64,000 bases of DNA from Bradyrhizobium ivorense (lineage in GTDB: Bacteria; Pseudomonadota; Alphaproteobacteria; Rhizobiales; Xanthobacteraceae): assembly GCF_900696085.1 (NCBI RefSeq), contig NZ_CAADFC020000016.1:682001-746000 (forward strand), in the 5' to 3' direction. A program made the translations under genes and the position numbers. The notes under the pieces were generated by a model. It ran no database searches. It worked only from the letters and a program-made list of their open reading frames with translations, and was not told where the DNA came from. Below, piece after piece: positions 8,152 to 17,051 of this stretch (the stretch's first letter is position 1; every line of letters starts with the position of its first letter).

Positions 8152-8877
8152 TCAGGCTTTCCGTCGCGGGCCTAGATACTGTGCCGCAATATCCTCGCGG
8201 GACCGCATCTCGGCCGCATCAGCGCGCGGCGAGATTTCGCCCTGGCGCATGACATAGGCGTACTGCGCCACATCGAGCGCAAGGCGGGCATTCTGTTCGA
8301 TCAGCAGAATGGACATCCCCTCTTCGCGCAGGCCAACGATCCACTCGAACATCTGGTTGACGAAGTTTGGGGCGAGCCCGAGCGAGGGCTCGTCGAGCAT
8401 GAGAAGCCGCGGATTTCCCATCAGGGCGCGGCCGAGCGCCAGCATCTGGCGCTCCCCGCCCGATAGCGTGCCTGCCTGTTGCGTCCGCCGCTCCGAAAGC
8501 CTCGGGTACTTCTTGTAGACGAGGTCCAGACGATCTCTTCTCGAATGGCGCGTTGCCTTGACCGCCATTGCTCCGAGCAGCAGGTTGTCCTGGACGGACA
8601 TCGAACCGAACAGCTCGCGCCGCTCCGGCACAAGGATCATACCGCGACGGACCTTCGATTCAGGCGGCTCGTCGCTGACGTCACGTCCCTGAAATACGAT
8701 TGAACCGGAGCGCGCAGCGAGCCCCATTAGTCCGGAAAGCAAGCTGGTCTTTCCGGCTCCGTTTGCTCCGATGATCGTTGTGATCGTACCAGCGGCGACA
8801 TCGAGACAGGCCTGGTTGACGGCCAGCTTCTGTCCGTAACGTACGTCCAGCCGGCTTACTGTCATCAACGTGCTCAT
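8152..8877 (-). CDS. livF: ABC importer ATPase, LivF type
   Basis: A 241-residue ATPase of the branched-chain amino acid (HAAT) type. Walker A is GANGAGKTSLL, the signature is LSGGERQMLALGRALM, Walker B is LLMLDEPSLGLAP, and the switch His is replaced within the LLIEQNARLALDVA stretch, as in LivF proteins. The ATG overlaps the preceding fused gene as ATGA. It is last in the transporter operon; the second ATPase is fused to a permease. HAAT importers in catabolic clusters commonly carry aromatic acids. Confidence 0.92.
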   Translation of the reverse strand: MSTLMTVSRLDVRYGQKLAVNQACLDVAAGTITTIIGANGAGKTSLLSGLMGLAARSGSIVFQGRDVSDEPPESKVRRGMILVPERRELFGSMSVQDNLLLGAMAVKATRHSRRDRLDLVYKKYPRLSERRTQQAGTLSGGERQMLALGRALMGNPRLLMLDEPSLGLAPNFVNQMFEWIVGLREEGMSILLIEQNARLALDVAQYAYVMRQGEISPRADAAEMRSREDIAAQYLGPRRKA

Positions 8878-10637
8878 GCGGCACTCCTGGGGCGGCCCAA
8901 ATAAGCCTCGACGACGCGCGGATCGTTCAACACAGTGGCGACCGATCCCTCCGCTATCTTTGTTCCGAAATCGAACACAACGACCCGGTCGGCGATCTGG
9001 TCTACGAAATCGAGATCGTGCTCGACCACGAGAACCGCGACTCCGCGTTTGCGCAGTTCGTCGATCACCGTGGCAAGCGCCTGCTTTTCGGCAAAACGCA
9101 GCCCCGCGGCCGGCTCATCAAGCAAGACGATGACGGGGTCCACCATCAGGGCTCGTGCAACTTCGATGATGCGCTGCTGGCCAAGTGCGAGGGAACCCGC
9201 CTTCTCATCCCTGACCTCGGTGAGTCGCAGGCGATCAATTTGAAGAGCCGCCTCAGCCAGCAACGCGGCCTCCTTGCGGCGATCGAGCCGCAGCGCGGCG
9301 GAAATCAGACTGGTGTTGCCGCGAAGATGGCCGCCAAGTGCGACATTCTCAAGTACAGTCATGTCGTCGTTCAACTGCGCATGCTGGAACGTCCGGGCAA
9401 GACCACGTTTCACGATCGATCGCGGAGATTGACCGTCAACCCGTTCGCCAAGGAGGCTGACCGCACCCGCCGAAGGCTCGGCCAGGCCACTCAACAGATC
9501 GAATAATGTGCTTTTCCCGGCCCCGTTGGGTCCCACCAGCGCAACGACCTCGGCGGCGCCGACGTCCAGGCTCACCTCATTGAGTGCGCGAAGACCACCG
9601 TAGTACTTGCTGACACCCTTGGCGCTCAGAACTACGCCGCCCCGGGCTGGCTTCTCGACGGAATTGAGTGCCTCTCTTGCCGACCCGGTCAGCCTCGAAT
9701 GCAGTTGCAGCGAGCCCGGCAGGAGTGACACAACGCCGTTGGGGGCGAAATGAAGCAACAGCAGCACGACCACGCCGAAGGCGACAATTTCATAGTTGCC
9801 GGTGGTCTGCACAAGGCTTGCAAGGTTCGTCTGCAGCAGGCTTTTCGTTACGACGACAAGGAACGGACCAATCACGGCTCCAGCGAAGTGCGAAAGCCCG
9901 CCGATAAGGCTCATGAAGAGATATTCAACGCTTGCGTTCAGGTTGAACGGGTTCGGATTCACGAATCTAAGAAAATGCGCCTGAAGCCATCCTGACAGCC
10001 CCGCGGTTGTCGCCGCGAGAACGAAGACGGCGAGCTTGTAGCGTGAGGTGTCGATACCGAAGGATTCGGCCATGGCCTTCGAACGGACGACGCGAATAGC
10101 ACGCCCGGGCCCGCTGTCGAGAATGTTGATGGTGATGAGAAGCACGGCAGCTTCAAGCGCCCACACCAGGACGTTGAACGGAATGCGCTCATCGTTCCCG
10201 GTCATGAGAAAGAGCTGGGGCAGCCCCGATATGCCATCGTATCCGCCAAGCCCGGGCACGTTCGCCAGAACATAGTAGAAGCCGACGCTCCACCCGAGCG
10301 TGCCGAGGACAAGATAGTGGCCCGACAGGCGTACCGTGATCCATCCGATGACGAACGCAAAGGCGACCGTCAGTCCGAGACTTGCAAATAGAGAAACCCA
10401 GGGCGGAAGGTGGCCCTGCGTCGTCAGTAGGGCGGTCGCATAGGCACCGACCCCGACGAAGGCCGCTTGCCCGAATGAGGCAATGCCGGCCTGGCCCGCC
10501 ATGACGCAGAGGCCCACGCAGACGAGTACATTGATGCCGACGGATATGACCAGCGTGAGCCAGTAGCTTGACAGAACAACGGATGATGCCGCGATCCCCA
10601 GCGGTACCAGCAGCGCAATTGTTGTTAGGCGTCTCAC
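8874..10637 (-). CDS. Fused LivM permease-LivG ATPase
   Basis: A 587-residue fusion. Residues 1 to about 320 form a LivM-type permease with many membrane spans (GQAAFVGVGAYATALL, GGLSHFAGAVIGP). Residues about 335-587 form a LivG ATPase with Walker A GPNGAGKSTLFD, signature LALGQQRIIEVARAL, and Walker B VIVLLDEPAAGL. Such fusions are known in rhizobial HAAT systems. The GTG start (10637) overlaps the LivH stop as GTGA. Confidence 0.92.
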   Translation of the reverse strand: MRRLTTIALLVPLGIAASSVVLSSYWLTLVISVGINVLVCVGLCVMAGQAGIASFGQAAFVGVGAYATALLTTQGHLPPWVSLFASLGLTVAFAFVIGWITVRLSGHYLVLGTLGWSVGFYYVLANVPGLGGYDGISGLPQLFLMTGNDERIPFNVLVWALEAAVLLITINILDSGPGRAIRVVRSKAMAESFGIDTSRYKLAVFVLAATTAGLSGWLQAHFLRFVNPNPFNLNASVEYLFMSLIGGLSHFAGAVIGPFLVVVTKSLLQTNLASLVQTTGNYEIVAFGVVVLLLLHFAPNGVVSLLPGSLQLHSRLTGSAREALNSVEKPARGGVVLSAKGVSKYYGGLRALNEVSLDVGAAEVVALVGPNGAGKSTLFDLLSGLAEPSAGAVSLLGERVDGQSPRSIVKRGLARTFQHAQLNDDMTVLENVALGGHLRGNTSLISAALRLDRRKEAALLAEAALQIDRLRLTEVRDEKAGSLALGQQRIIEVARALMVDPVIVLLDEPAAGLRFAEKQALATVIDELRKRGVAVLVVEHDLDFVDQIADRVVVFDFGTKIAEGSVATVLNDPRVVEAYLGRPRSAA

Positions 10638-11677
10638 TCCCCGGCCTCCTCGCCGCGTCCTGAAATCTGCGTTACCGACATGTAGAGAAGCATCGGGACC
10701 AGCAATGCGAAGACGATGCTGTCTTTGAGGGCCGAGGCGTAGAATGCCGCGAATGAATCAAGCAGCCCGGTCAGAAGCGCTCCGAGTGCAGCAAGCGGAA
10801 AGCTTGCCAATCCTCCCACGACGCATCCAACGAACCCCTTGAGCGCGAGCAGGAACCCCGAGTCGTAGTAGACGTTGGACAGCGGTGCGATCAGAATGCC
10901 CGATACCGCTCCAATCAGGGATGCAAGACCGAATGCCGCCGCGCCGGCAATGTCTGAAGAGATGCCGACCAGGCGAGCACCGACGCGATTGATCGATACC
11001 GCACGCAAAGCCTTGCCCGGCAGAGTATGGTGGAAGACCAACCAAAGCGCCGTCGTCAGCAGAAGGAAGACGCAAAGCATAAAGATCAACTGAGCGGACA
11101 GCCATATCCCTCCGAAATCGATCCGTCCTCGAACGAGCGGTAACGCTCGGAACCCCTCGGGCCCGAACAGCGGCAGCATCAACCCCTGCAGTACGTAGTG
11201 AACACACATTGCCGCAAACAGCAGCGTCAGAATTGAGGATCTGCATATGTTGCGGAACGCGGTCCAGTACAGCAGCGGCCCCATCGGGGTGATGAGACAG
11301 ACAACCGTGGTGATCTGCAGCCACGCCGACTTTCCTGCCGGCGGGTAGAACGTGGCGCACAATCCGATTGCAAGCGCGAGCAGGCAAATTCCATTCTGAA
11401 GACTCCAGAGACGGGAGTTGCGTTCGCGGACGAACTGTATCGCTGAAAGCACGAGGCAAAGGAGCGCCAGCGGCATCAGCAACCAGGCCGCGCCCGCGAC
11501 CTCACCCCGCTGCACTTGAACCAGTGTGACCGCCCCAAGCACCACGAACTCGCCCTGGACAACAAACAGAACGCGCGTGACGAGGAAGACCAGCAGTATG
11601 GCGACCCCGAGCAGCGCAAAGACAATCCCGTTCGTTATTCCATCCTGGGCAAGAAGAAGCGCAACGGTCGGATTCAT
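10634..11677 (-). CDS. ABC importer permease, LivH type (extended)
   Basis: A 347-residue permease with about nine hydrophobic segments. LivH landmarks are GITNGIVFALLGVAILLVF at the start and AVSGILIAPLSNVYYDSGF plus GFVGCVVGGLASFPLAALG near the end. It is longer than usual LivH (about 290-300 residues): an extra polar/hydrophobic insert occupies about residues 70-130. It lies 17 bases after the binding-protein gene and pairs with the fused permease to form the channel. Confidence 0.88.
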   Translation of the reverse strand: MNPTVALLLAQDGITNGIVFALLGVAILLVFLVTRVLFVVQGEFVVLGAVTLVQVQRGEVAGAAWLLMPLALLCLVLSAIQFVRERNSRLWSLQNGICLLALAIGLCATFYPPAGKSAWLQITTVVCLITPMGPLLYWTAFRNICRSSILTLLFAAMCVHYVLQGLMLPLFGPEGFRALPLVRGRIDFGGIWLSAQLIFMLCVFLLLTTALWLVFHHTLPGKALRAVSINRVGARLVGISSDIAGAAAFGLASLIGAVSGILIAPLSNVYYDSGFLLALKGFVGCVVGGLASFPLAALGALLTGLLDSFAAFYASALKDSIVFALLVPMLLYMSVTQISGRGEEAGE

Positions 11678-11694
11678 CGGTCCGCCTCCCCTGC

Positions 11695-12843
11695 TCAGTT
11701 CGCCAGGTAGTGGTATGCGCCGTCCTTGACGACGACCAGAATGCGGGATCGTTGATCGACGCCTTCATGATCCTCGGCGGTATAGCGATAGACGGCGTGC
11801 GTTCCCGCGATCTCCTTTCCGGCCTCGAGCGAGCCGCGAAGGGCATTCCTGAACTCCGCCGTACCCGGTTCGCCGGCACTCAGTGCGGCCGGTACGGCAG
11901 CGCTGATGAGCAGCATCGCGTCCCAGGCGTATCCTGCAAAAGGATTGCGCGTGCCCTTTCCCCATCTCGATTCGTAGGCGGACACGAAATCGATTGCTGC
12001 CTTCTTGGTCGGATATGAATCCGGCAACTCGTCCGCCACGACGAGCGGCCCCGTGGGGGCAATCGTTCCTTCCATTGCGGCACCGCCGGCCTGCAGGACG
12101 GCACGCGAGACACTTCCGTGAGAATTATAGAGCGGGCCCTCGTACCCGCTGTCCCGAAGCGTCAGATTGGGAAGCACCGCCGGCGAGCCACTCGCCCCGA
12201 TGAAGACCGCGTCCGGCTTCGTCGCCAGGATCTTCAGGACCTGGGCGGTGACCGACGCGTCGACCCGATTGTATCGCTCGTTCGTCGAGATTGTGATTCC
12301 CTTGGCCGGAGCCAGCCGAACGAGCGCGTTGTAGTTTTGATCACCCCAGCTATCGGTAAACCCGATATATCCGACCTTCTTCACACCTTTTGCGGCCATG
12401 TGGTCGACCACCGCCGAGACCATCACCGGCACGGCCTGAGGTACGCTGAAGATCCACATCCGCTTTGCCGCCGGGACCGAGACAGGTGCCAGGGAAAGCT
12501 GCGGCGTTTTGCTCTCAACGGCGACATCGAACATCGCAATGGCCCCCGGAGGCGACGTCGAACCGAGGATCGCATCGACCTGCTCCTCATCTGTGAAGCG
12601 GCGGGCATTACGGACCGCCGCCGCGGGGTCGCCGGCATCATCCAGCACGATCCACTTCACGGAATGGCCGGCGATCTGAGACGGAAACAACTCGGCCGCC
12701 TGTTTGTATGGAATACCGATTGACGCCGCGGGCCCTGTGAATGTCCCGGTAATCCCGATGCGAATTTCGTCGCGAGCTGACGCCGGCGTAAGCAAGACAA
12801 CGGCCCACATCATCCAGACGGCAGGACCCAAAACATTGCGCAT
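11695..12843 (-). CDS. Periplasmic substrate-binding protein of HAAT importer
   Basis: A 382-residue type I periplasmic binding protein. The N-terminal signal peptide (MRNVLGPAVWMMWAVVLLTP, cleavage after ASA) is followed by DEIRIGITGTFTGPAASIG, the classic start of LivJ-like proteins, then GSTSPPGAIAM and AYAWDAMLLISAAV. The ATG at 12843 has a GGAG-containing leader. It is first in the transporter operon and carries a GntR operator 31 bases upstream. Members of this family bind amino acids, amides or aromatic acids; here the ligand is presumably the Rieske substrate. Confidence 0.9.
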   Translation of the reverse strand: MRNVLGPAVWMMWAVVLLTPASARDEIRIGITGTFTGPAASIGIPYKQAAELFPSQIAGHSVKWIVLDDAGDPAAAVRNARRFTDEEQVDAILGSTSPPGAIAMFDVAVESKTPQLSLAPVSVPAAKRMWIFSVPQAVPVMVSAVVDHMAAKGVKKVGYIGFTDSWGDQNYNALVRLAPAKGITISTNERYNRVDASVTAQVLKILATKPDAVFIGASGSPAVLPNLTLRDSGYEGPLYNSHGSVSRAVLQAGGAAMEGTIAPTGPLVVADELPDSYPTKKAAIDFVSAYESRWGKGTRNPFAGYAWDAMLLISAAVPAALSAGEPGTAEFRNALRGSLEAGKEIAGTHAVYRYTAEDHEGVDQRSRILVVVKDGAYHYLAN

Positions 12844-12873
12844 GACGCTTCTCCTTCTTGCTTCCATGAAGTA

Positions 12874-12887
12874 TGTAGTATACTACA
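12874..12887. promoter_or_regulatory. GntR operator copy 3 (perfect palindrome)
   Basis: A second perfect TGTAGTATACTACA. It lies between the divergent transporter operon (starts 12843) and the SDR gene (12985), so both could be controlled from it. As at 8087, GTAT directly precedes the palindrome. Confidence 0.85.
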
Positions 12888-12984
12888 CACGAGAGCTGTC
12901 AAGCGAGCGCCGCGGGTACTTGCCTCGAGGTATGCCTCAAGGTTGAATTCGCGGGATTTGGACAGAGCGGCCGCAGGAGGACAA

Positions 12985-13764
12985 ATGCAGCGTCAACTTG
13001 AGAACAAGGTGGCATTCATCACCGGCACGACGACCGGCATCGGCCGCGCCGTCGTGAAGCGCTTCCTCGCCGAGGGTGCCCGTGTCGTTGGGCTCGCCCG
13101 TAGCGCCGCACAATCGGGGGATATGACAGACGGCTATATATCTCTCACAGGCGACGTACGTTCAGCGTCCGACAATCAGCGAGCCGTTCAAACAGCGGTC
13201 GAACGCTTCGGCGGTCTTGATATTTTCGTGGGGAACGCCGGCATCTATGACAATCGCTTTCCGTTTGCCGAGTTCTCGCCGTCAACTCTCGAAGCGACGT
13301 TCGACGATATCTTCGGAGTGAACGTCAAAGGCTACATGCTCGGTGCACAGGCAAGTTACGGTGAACTGTCGAAGCGGCGGGGGTGCATCATATTCACGAG
13401 CTCGATCTCCGGCACGCACGCGGGTTTCGGCGGTACTCTGTATGTTGCAGCGAAGCACGCCATCACGGGATTGACCAAGCAACTCGCGCTCGAACTCGCT
13501 CCGTCCGTGAGGGTCAATGCGATAGCGTCCGGTTACGTACCGACCAATCTGCGAGGCTCGGAAGGTCTTCCGGAGAGCGCTCGGACGCCTGCGCCGAGAA
13601 CTGCGGCCGACATGCCATTGGAGGTTCTGGGAACACCGGACGATCACGCGGCGGCTTATGTCTTTCTGGCATCGGACGCCTGTTCTCGAACCGCGACCGG
13701 CACGATCCTGACGCTCGACGGAGGCTCCACGCTTCGGGGACCTGGATCTCCAAACAGGACGTGA
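12985..13764 (+). CDS. Classical SDR, likely dihydrodiol dehydrogenase
   Basis: A 259-residue SDR with intact motifs: TGTTTGIG for the cofactor, NAGIYDN, SSISGTH with the catalytic Ser, and YVAAK with Tyr and Lys. The ATG at 12985 has GCAGGAGGACAA in front, so the longer in-frame start at 12943 is rejected. The segment resembles cis-dihydrodiol dehydrogenases of ring-hydroxylating pathways (IFVGNAGIYDNRFPF). It is divergent from the transporter and shares its operator, so it probably supplies the rearomatising dehydrogenation step. Confidence 0.85.
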   Translation: MQRQLENKVAFITGTTTGIGRAVVKRFLAEGARVVGLARSAAQSGDMTDGYISLTGDVRSASDNQRAVQTAVERFGGLDIFVGNAGIYDNRFPFAEFSPSTLEATFDDIFGVNVKGYMLGAQASYGELSKRRGCIIFTSSISGTHAGFGGTLYVAAKHAITGLTKQLALELAPSVRVNAIASGYVPTNLRGSEGLPESARTPAPRTAADMPLEVLGTPDDHAAAYVFLASDACSRTATGTILTLDGGSTLRGPGSPNRT

Positions 13765-13917
13765 AGGTCAGCGCCATTTCGTAAGCATCGCGGTGAAGTC
13801 GCCGGCGACTGGAATCACGCCCTACTCCGTTTCAACCGCACAATTCGTCATTGCAGGCCCGTTCCCCGCTGAGAGAGCGTTCTTCATCTCAAGGAGCCCC
13901 GGACCACAATCCGTGTC

Positions 13918-14530
13918 TCAAACCGTGCAGTTTGTCTTCTCACTGGCGGCATAGGCTTGCCTCGCCGTTGTTCGCTCAAGATATGGGACCGCGCTATCGC
14001 AAATTCCCACGCCACAGTCGATCGCCCAGGTAAGGAACGTCGTGAGAAGGATGTCCGCCGTCGCGAATTGGTCACCCATCAGATAGGTTCGTCGATCGCG
14101 CAATGCGACATCAACGTTTCGGAGTTGGCCACGAAAGTACTCGCCGGCTTGCTGCACGACTTCCGGCGCATGACCGCAAATATGTGCCAATCCCTTCACC
14201 GTTCCATGCCGCCGCATCCTCTTTTCGTTCGCGGACAAACTCGCGAAGACGTCGCAAGCTTGAGTGATGAGAAGCGGATACACCGGTACCCCCATCGTCG
14301 GCTTTCCCTCCAAGGGAGGAGGCCAGACAGCGGGTGGCGCTTTCCAGTCCGCCTCGCCGCAAGCAAGCGCGTGGCGAACCGAGGATGCGCTCGCACCGGA
14401 GCAGGCGGCCGTCGCGGTTTGATCGCAGTCGCACACAGCCGGATGGCCGAGACGCGGCGCGGCTCGGTTCACAAAACCTCGGTGCGGCCAAAGGCGCACG
14501 CGCCCGGACAGGAGCACGATATTAAACATG
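13918..14530 (-). pseudogene. Glutathione S-transferase remnant
   Basis: The minus strand retains a GST C-terminal domain: EYFRGQLRNVDVALRDRR, then YLMGDQFATADILLTTFLTW and PYLERTTARQAYAASEKTN. The sequence before it is poorly conserved (a long interrupted stretch near VRLWPHRGFVNRAAP), and the N-terminal thioredoxin domain cannot be assembled in one frame. The open frame continues beyond any plausible start. I read this as a truncated, decayed GST gene with 14531-14789 as unassignable flank. Confidence 0.6.
14436..14520. repeat. Dispersed repeat, copy A
   Basis: An 85-bp segment starting CAGCCGGATGGCC and ending GGACAGGAGCACGAT. By hand alignment it matches 53581-53664 at about 70 of 85 positions. 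Both copies contain a small hairpin around GTGCGGCC...GCGCAC. The copy lies inside the GST remnant. Its nature is unknown. Confidence 0.6.
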
Positions 14531-14789
14531 ATGAGCTCTGAGGCCGAACAGATCGGCTGCACGACGCGACCGATCGATAGCTTCAAGTCAACCACTGATA
14601 CTGACGTTACAGCGCCGAAAGGCACGGCTTTCGAATCACGTCCTACGAGATGATGGGTAATAAGGTACTCACGTCGATCCGCCTGCGCATTTCGGCGAGC
14701 ACGGCGCGACAATCGGCAAGATCCCGCTCAAGCGCCGTGGAGCCCTATCCGAACCGCTGTTGTCGGATCGCTCGAGCGAAGACCTGGTC

Positions 14790-15662
14790 TCATCGTCCTC
14801 GCAAAGATTTTAGGTACGTCGCAATCGCCTGCCTGTCCTCCTCAGTCATCTTGGACGTTGATAGGTCGACAACCTCAGCCATTGGCCCGGCGGCCGCGGC
14901 GGTCCGATTGTGTCCTGTCTTGAGGTAAAGCGCTATATCCTCGACCGTCCAACGGGCTAAGCCCGCGCGGCTGTCGCCCGTGATATCGGGGGCCGACCAT
15001 CCCTGTAGGCTCGCGCCTTGCAGATACTGATCCACGCGTTCCCCCCCGAGCAAGGTCTTCGGCGTGTGACAGGCTCCGCAATGCCCAGGACCATCGACAA
15101 TGAACTTGCCGCGATTCCATTCGGCAGACCTGACCGGATCCGGCTTGTAGCTACCCTCCTGAAAATAGAGCGCATTCCATACAGTCATCGCAGCCCGAAT
15201 GCTGAACGGGAAAGGAAGTGTCTTGGGACTGCGCGAGTTTCGTACCGGCTGCAGCGAGTTGAGATAGGCCCGTATCGCCAGTACGTCCTCACGGGACATC
15301 TTGGTGAAGGCATTGTATGGCATGGCGGGATAGAGATGAGCACCGGTCCGTCCAATGCCCTTTCTCAGCGCGGCCTCGAATTCGTCGTCGCTCCAGGTTC
15401 CGATGCCGGTTTTCACGTCGGGCGTGATATTGGCCGACGCAATATTGCCGAAAGGCGTCTCGATCAGCCGCCCTCCCGAAAACGGCTTGCCGCCGGGAGC
15501 GGTATGGCAGCCAGAGCAATCCGATAGGATAGAAAGGTAGCGGCCGCGTTCGACCTGAGTGAATTCCTGCGGGCTCAATGATCCGGCGCATGCGCGCCAG
15601 ACCATCACGGGAGCGAATAGCACCGCGACAGCCGGCGCGCCAGCTCGAAGCGTTTTGAGCAT
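14790..15662 (-). CDS. Exported diheme cytochrome c
   Basis: A 290-residue protein with a signal peptide ending near ACA and two haem c sites, CSGCH and CGACH. It resembles the cytochrome subunit of membrane-bound alcohol, aldehyde or sugar dehydrogenases (NITPDVKTGIGTWSDDEFEAAL; MPYNAFTKMSREDV). Those subunits usually have three haems and about 420-480 residues; this protein stops after the second domain at SLRGR. It may be a natural two-haem form or a truncated gene. No dehydrogenase subunit is next to it. Confidence 0.85.
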   Translation of the reverse strand: MLKTLRAGAPAVAVLFAPVMVWRACAGSLSPQEFTQVERGRYLSILSDCSGCHTAPGGKPFSGGRLIETPFGNIASANITPDVKTGIGTWSDDEFEAALRKGIGRTGAHLYPAMPYNAFTKMSREDVLAIRAYLNSLQPVRNSRSPKTLPFPFSIRAAMTVWNALYFQEGSYKPDPVRSAEWNRGKFIVDGPGHCGACHTPKTLLGGERVDQYLQGASLQGWSAPDITGDSRAGLARWTVEDIALYLKTGHNRTAAAAGPMAEVVDLSTSKMTEEDRQAIATYLKSLRGR

Positions 15663-15829
15663 CATCTTTCTCTGTCGGTCGGCAGGCGATCACCCTGGGC
15701 GCGGGACATGCAGCCACCCTCTCTCCGAAACATTCTGGTGTGAGGCAACCGGGCTACCTCCGTGATGCGCCCTATCGCGGCTTCGCCACTGCAAGGTGCG
15801 CTCAGCAAGCGGCGCTTTCCGTCGCTCGG

Positions 15830-16588
15830 TCACGAAATTCGCTCGACCGTCGGCGTGAAGACATAGCCGACGCCGCGCTCGGTACGAATCATGGAAGGCG
15901 CGCTCGGATCGGTCTCGAGCTTGCGGCGCAGGTGAAGCACCTGCACATCGATGCTGCGGTCGAATACATCCTCGTGGACGCGCGTTGCCTGCAAGAGATA
16001 TTCACGCGACAACGGCCTCTGCGGCGACTCGATGAAGGCTATCAAAAGCGCGTATTCTACCTTCGTGAGCGCGATCGGTTCGCCGGAAGGGTTGGTCAAG
16101 CGGCGCAATCGCCGATCAATCTGCCAGCCGCCGAAACGACAGCGACCGTTCTCGACACTACGCTGGGTGAATGCCGTAGCGGTCTCTCGCCGCCTGAGGA
16201 TGGCTTTGATCCGGGCGAGGAGTTCCCTCAGGCCGAATGGCTTCGTGATGTAGTCGTCGGCCCCCAGTTCCAAGCCGACAACACGATCAATTTCGTCGCG
16301 CCGCTGACCCGTGGTGATGATGACCGGAATGTCCGACTGCGCTCGAATCTCACGGAGTAGGTCGAGGCCGTCGGCCTGTCCGAGGCGAAGGTCCAGCACG
16401 ACGAGGTCCGGCTGATCGCGTGCAAGAATACCGGGGACCTCATCCCGTCGCGAGGCTGAGATGGTACGGATGTCGTGGTCTTCGAGATAGCTTGTCACGA
16501 AGCGCTGCATGGTCATGTCGTCCTCGACGACAAGACACGTGCGGGCTCGGCGAACCGTGCTGTCCGATTTAGGCCTTTGTCCGTGCAA
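15830..16588 (-). CDS. OmpR-family response regulator, orphan
   Basis: A 252-residue regulator: a receiver with phosphoacceptor in LVVLDLRLG, Thr in VIITTG and Lys in YITKPFG, then a winged-helix DNA-binding domain (LTKVEYALLIAFIESPQRPL; DVFDRSIDVQVLHLRRKLE; GVGYVF). No sensor kinase gene is adjacent. The frame opens at a TTG (16588); the true start is uncertain because no Met precedes the receiver within reasonable distance. It may control the cytochrome c gene 164 bases downstream, but this is only proximity. Confidence 0.85.
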   Translation of the reverse strand: MHGQRPKSDSTVRRARTCLVVEDDMTMQRFVTSYLEDHDIRTISASRRDEVPGILARDQPDLVVLDLRLGQADGLDLLREIRAQSDIPVIITTGQRRDEIDRVVGLELGADDYITKPFGLRELLARIKAILRRRETATAFTQRSVENGRCRFGGWQIDRRLRRLTNPSGEPIALTKVEYALLIAFIESPQRPLSREYLLQATRVHEDVFDRSIDVQVLHLRRKLETDPSAPSMIRTERGVGYVFTPTVERIS

Positions 16589-17051
16589 ACCGAAACTTTC
16601 GATATCAGGTTGTTTGAGAAGCGCGACCGGGGCACACCGTGCGTTGGATCATTCCGGCTTTCTCCGGTGCTCCACCGACATATAAGATCGGCATCCGAGG
16701 ATCGTCGCACACATTTTCGAGAGCGGCTCTTGGAAGACGTAGATCTTCTTCTCGAGAATCCGAGGCGCTGAGATCGCCGGATCTCTTCCATTACAATTGT
16801 AGCGGGACGCGCCATCGCCTGATCGGGCGCTCGTCGGCGGCAGGTGCTGTTCCGATCCAAGTTCTCCAGCTCATCGAGACTTACTCGCCGCCGATCCGAT
16901 TCTCGATACGTCTGTTGCGGCTGCAATGAGTTCTCCTGAAACTGAAATCCGAATGCAAGAATGCCCGGATATCCGGATCTGCTTCAAACGCCTCGGGGGT
17001 TCGAGGCGAAGCCTTGCCTTGCTCGACCAGAATGCAGGATTGGAGTTCCTC
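16589..17051. other. Intergenic, no recognisable gene
   Basis: I see no conserved frame, RNA gene or repeat here. Short open frames on both strands lack family resemblance. The stretch separates the minus-strand regulator from the plus-strand enoyl-CoA hydratase and should contain both promoters. Confidence 0.5.
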
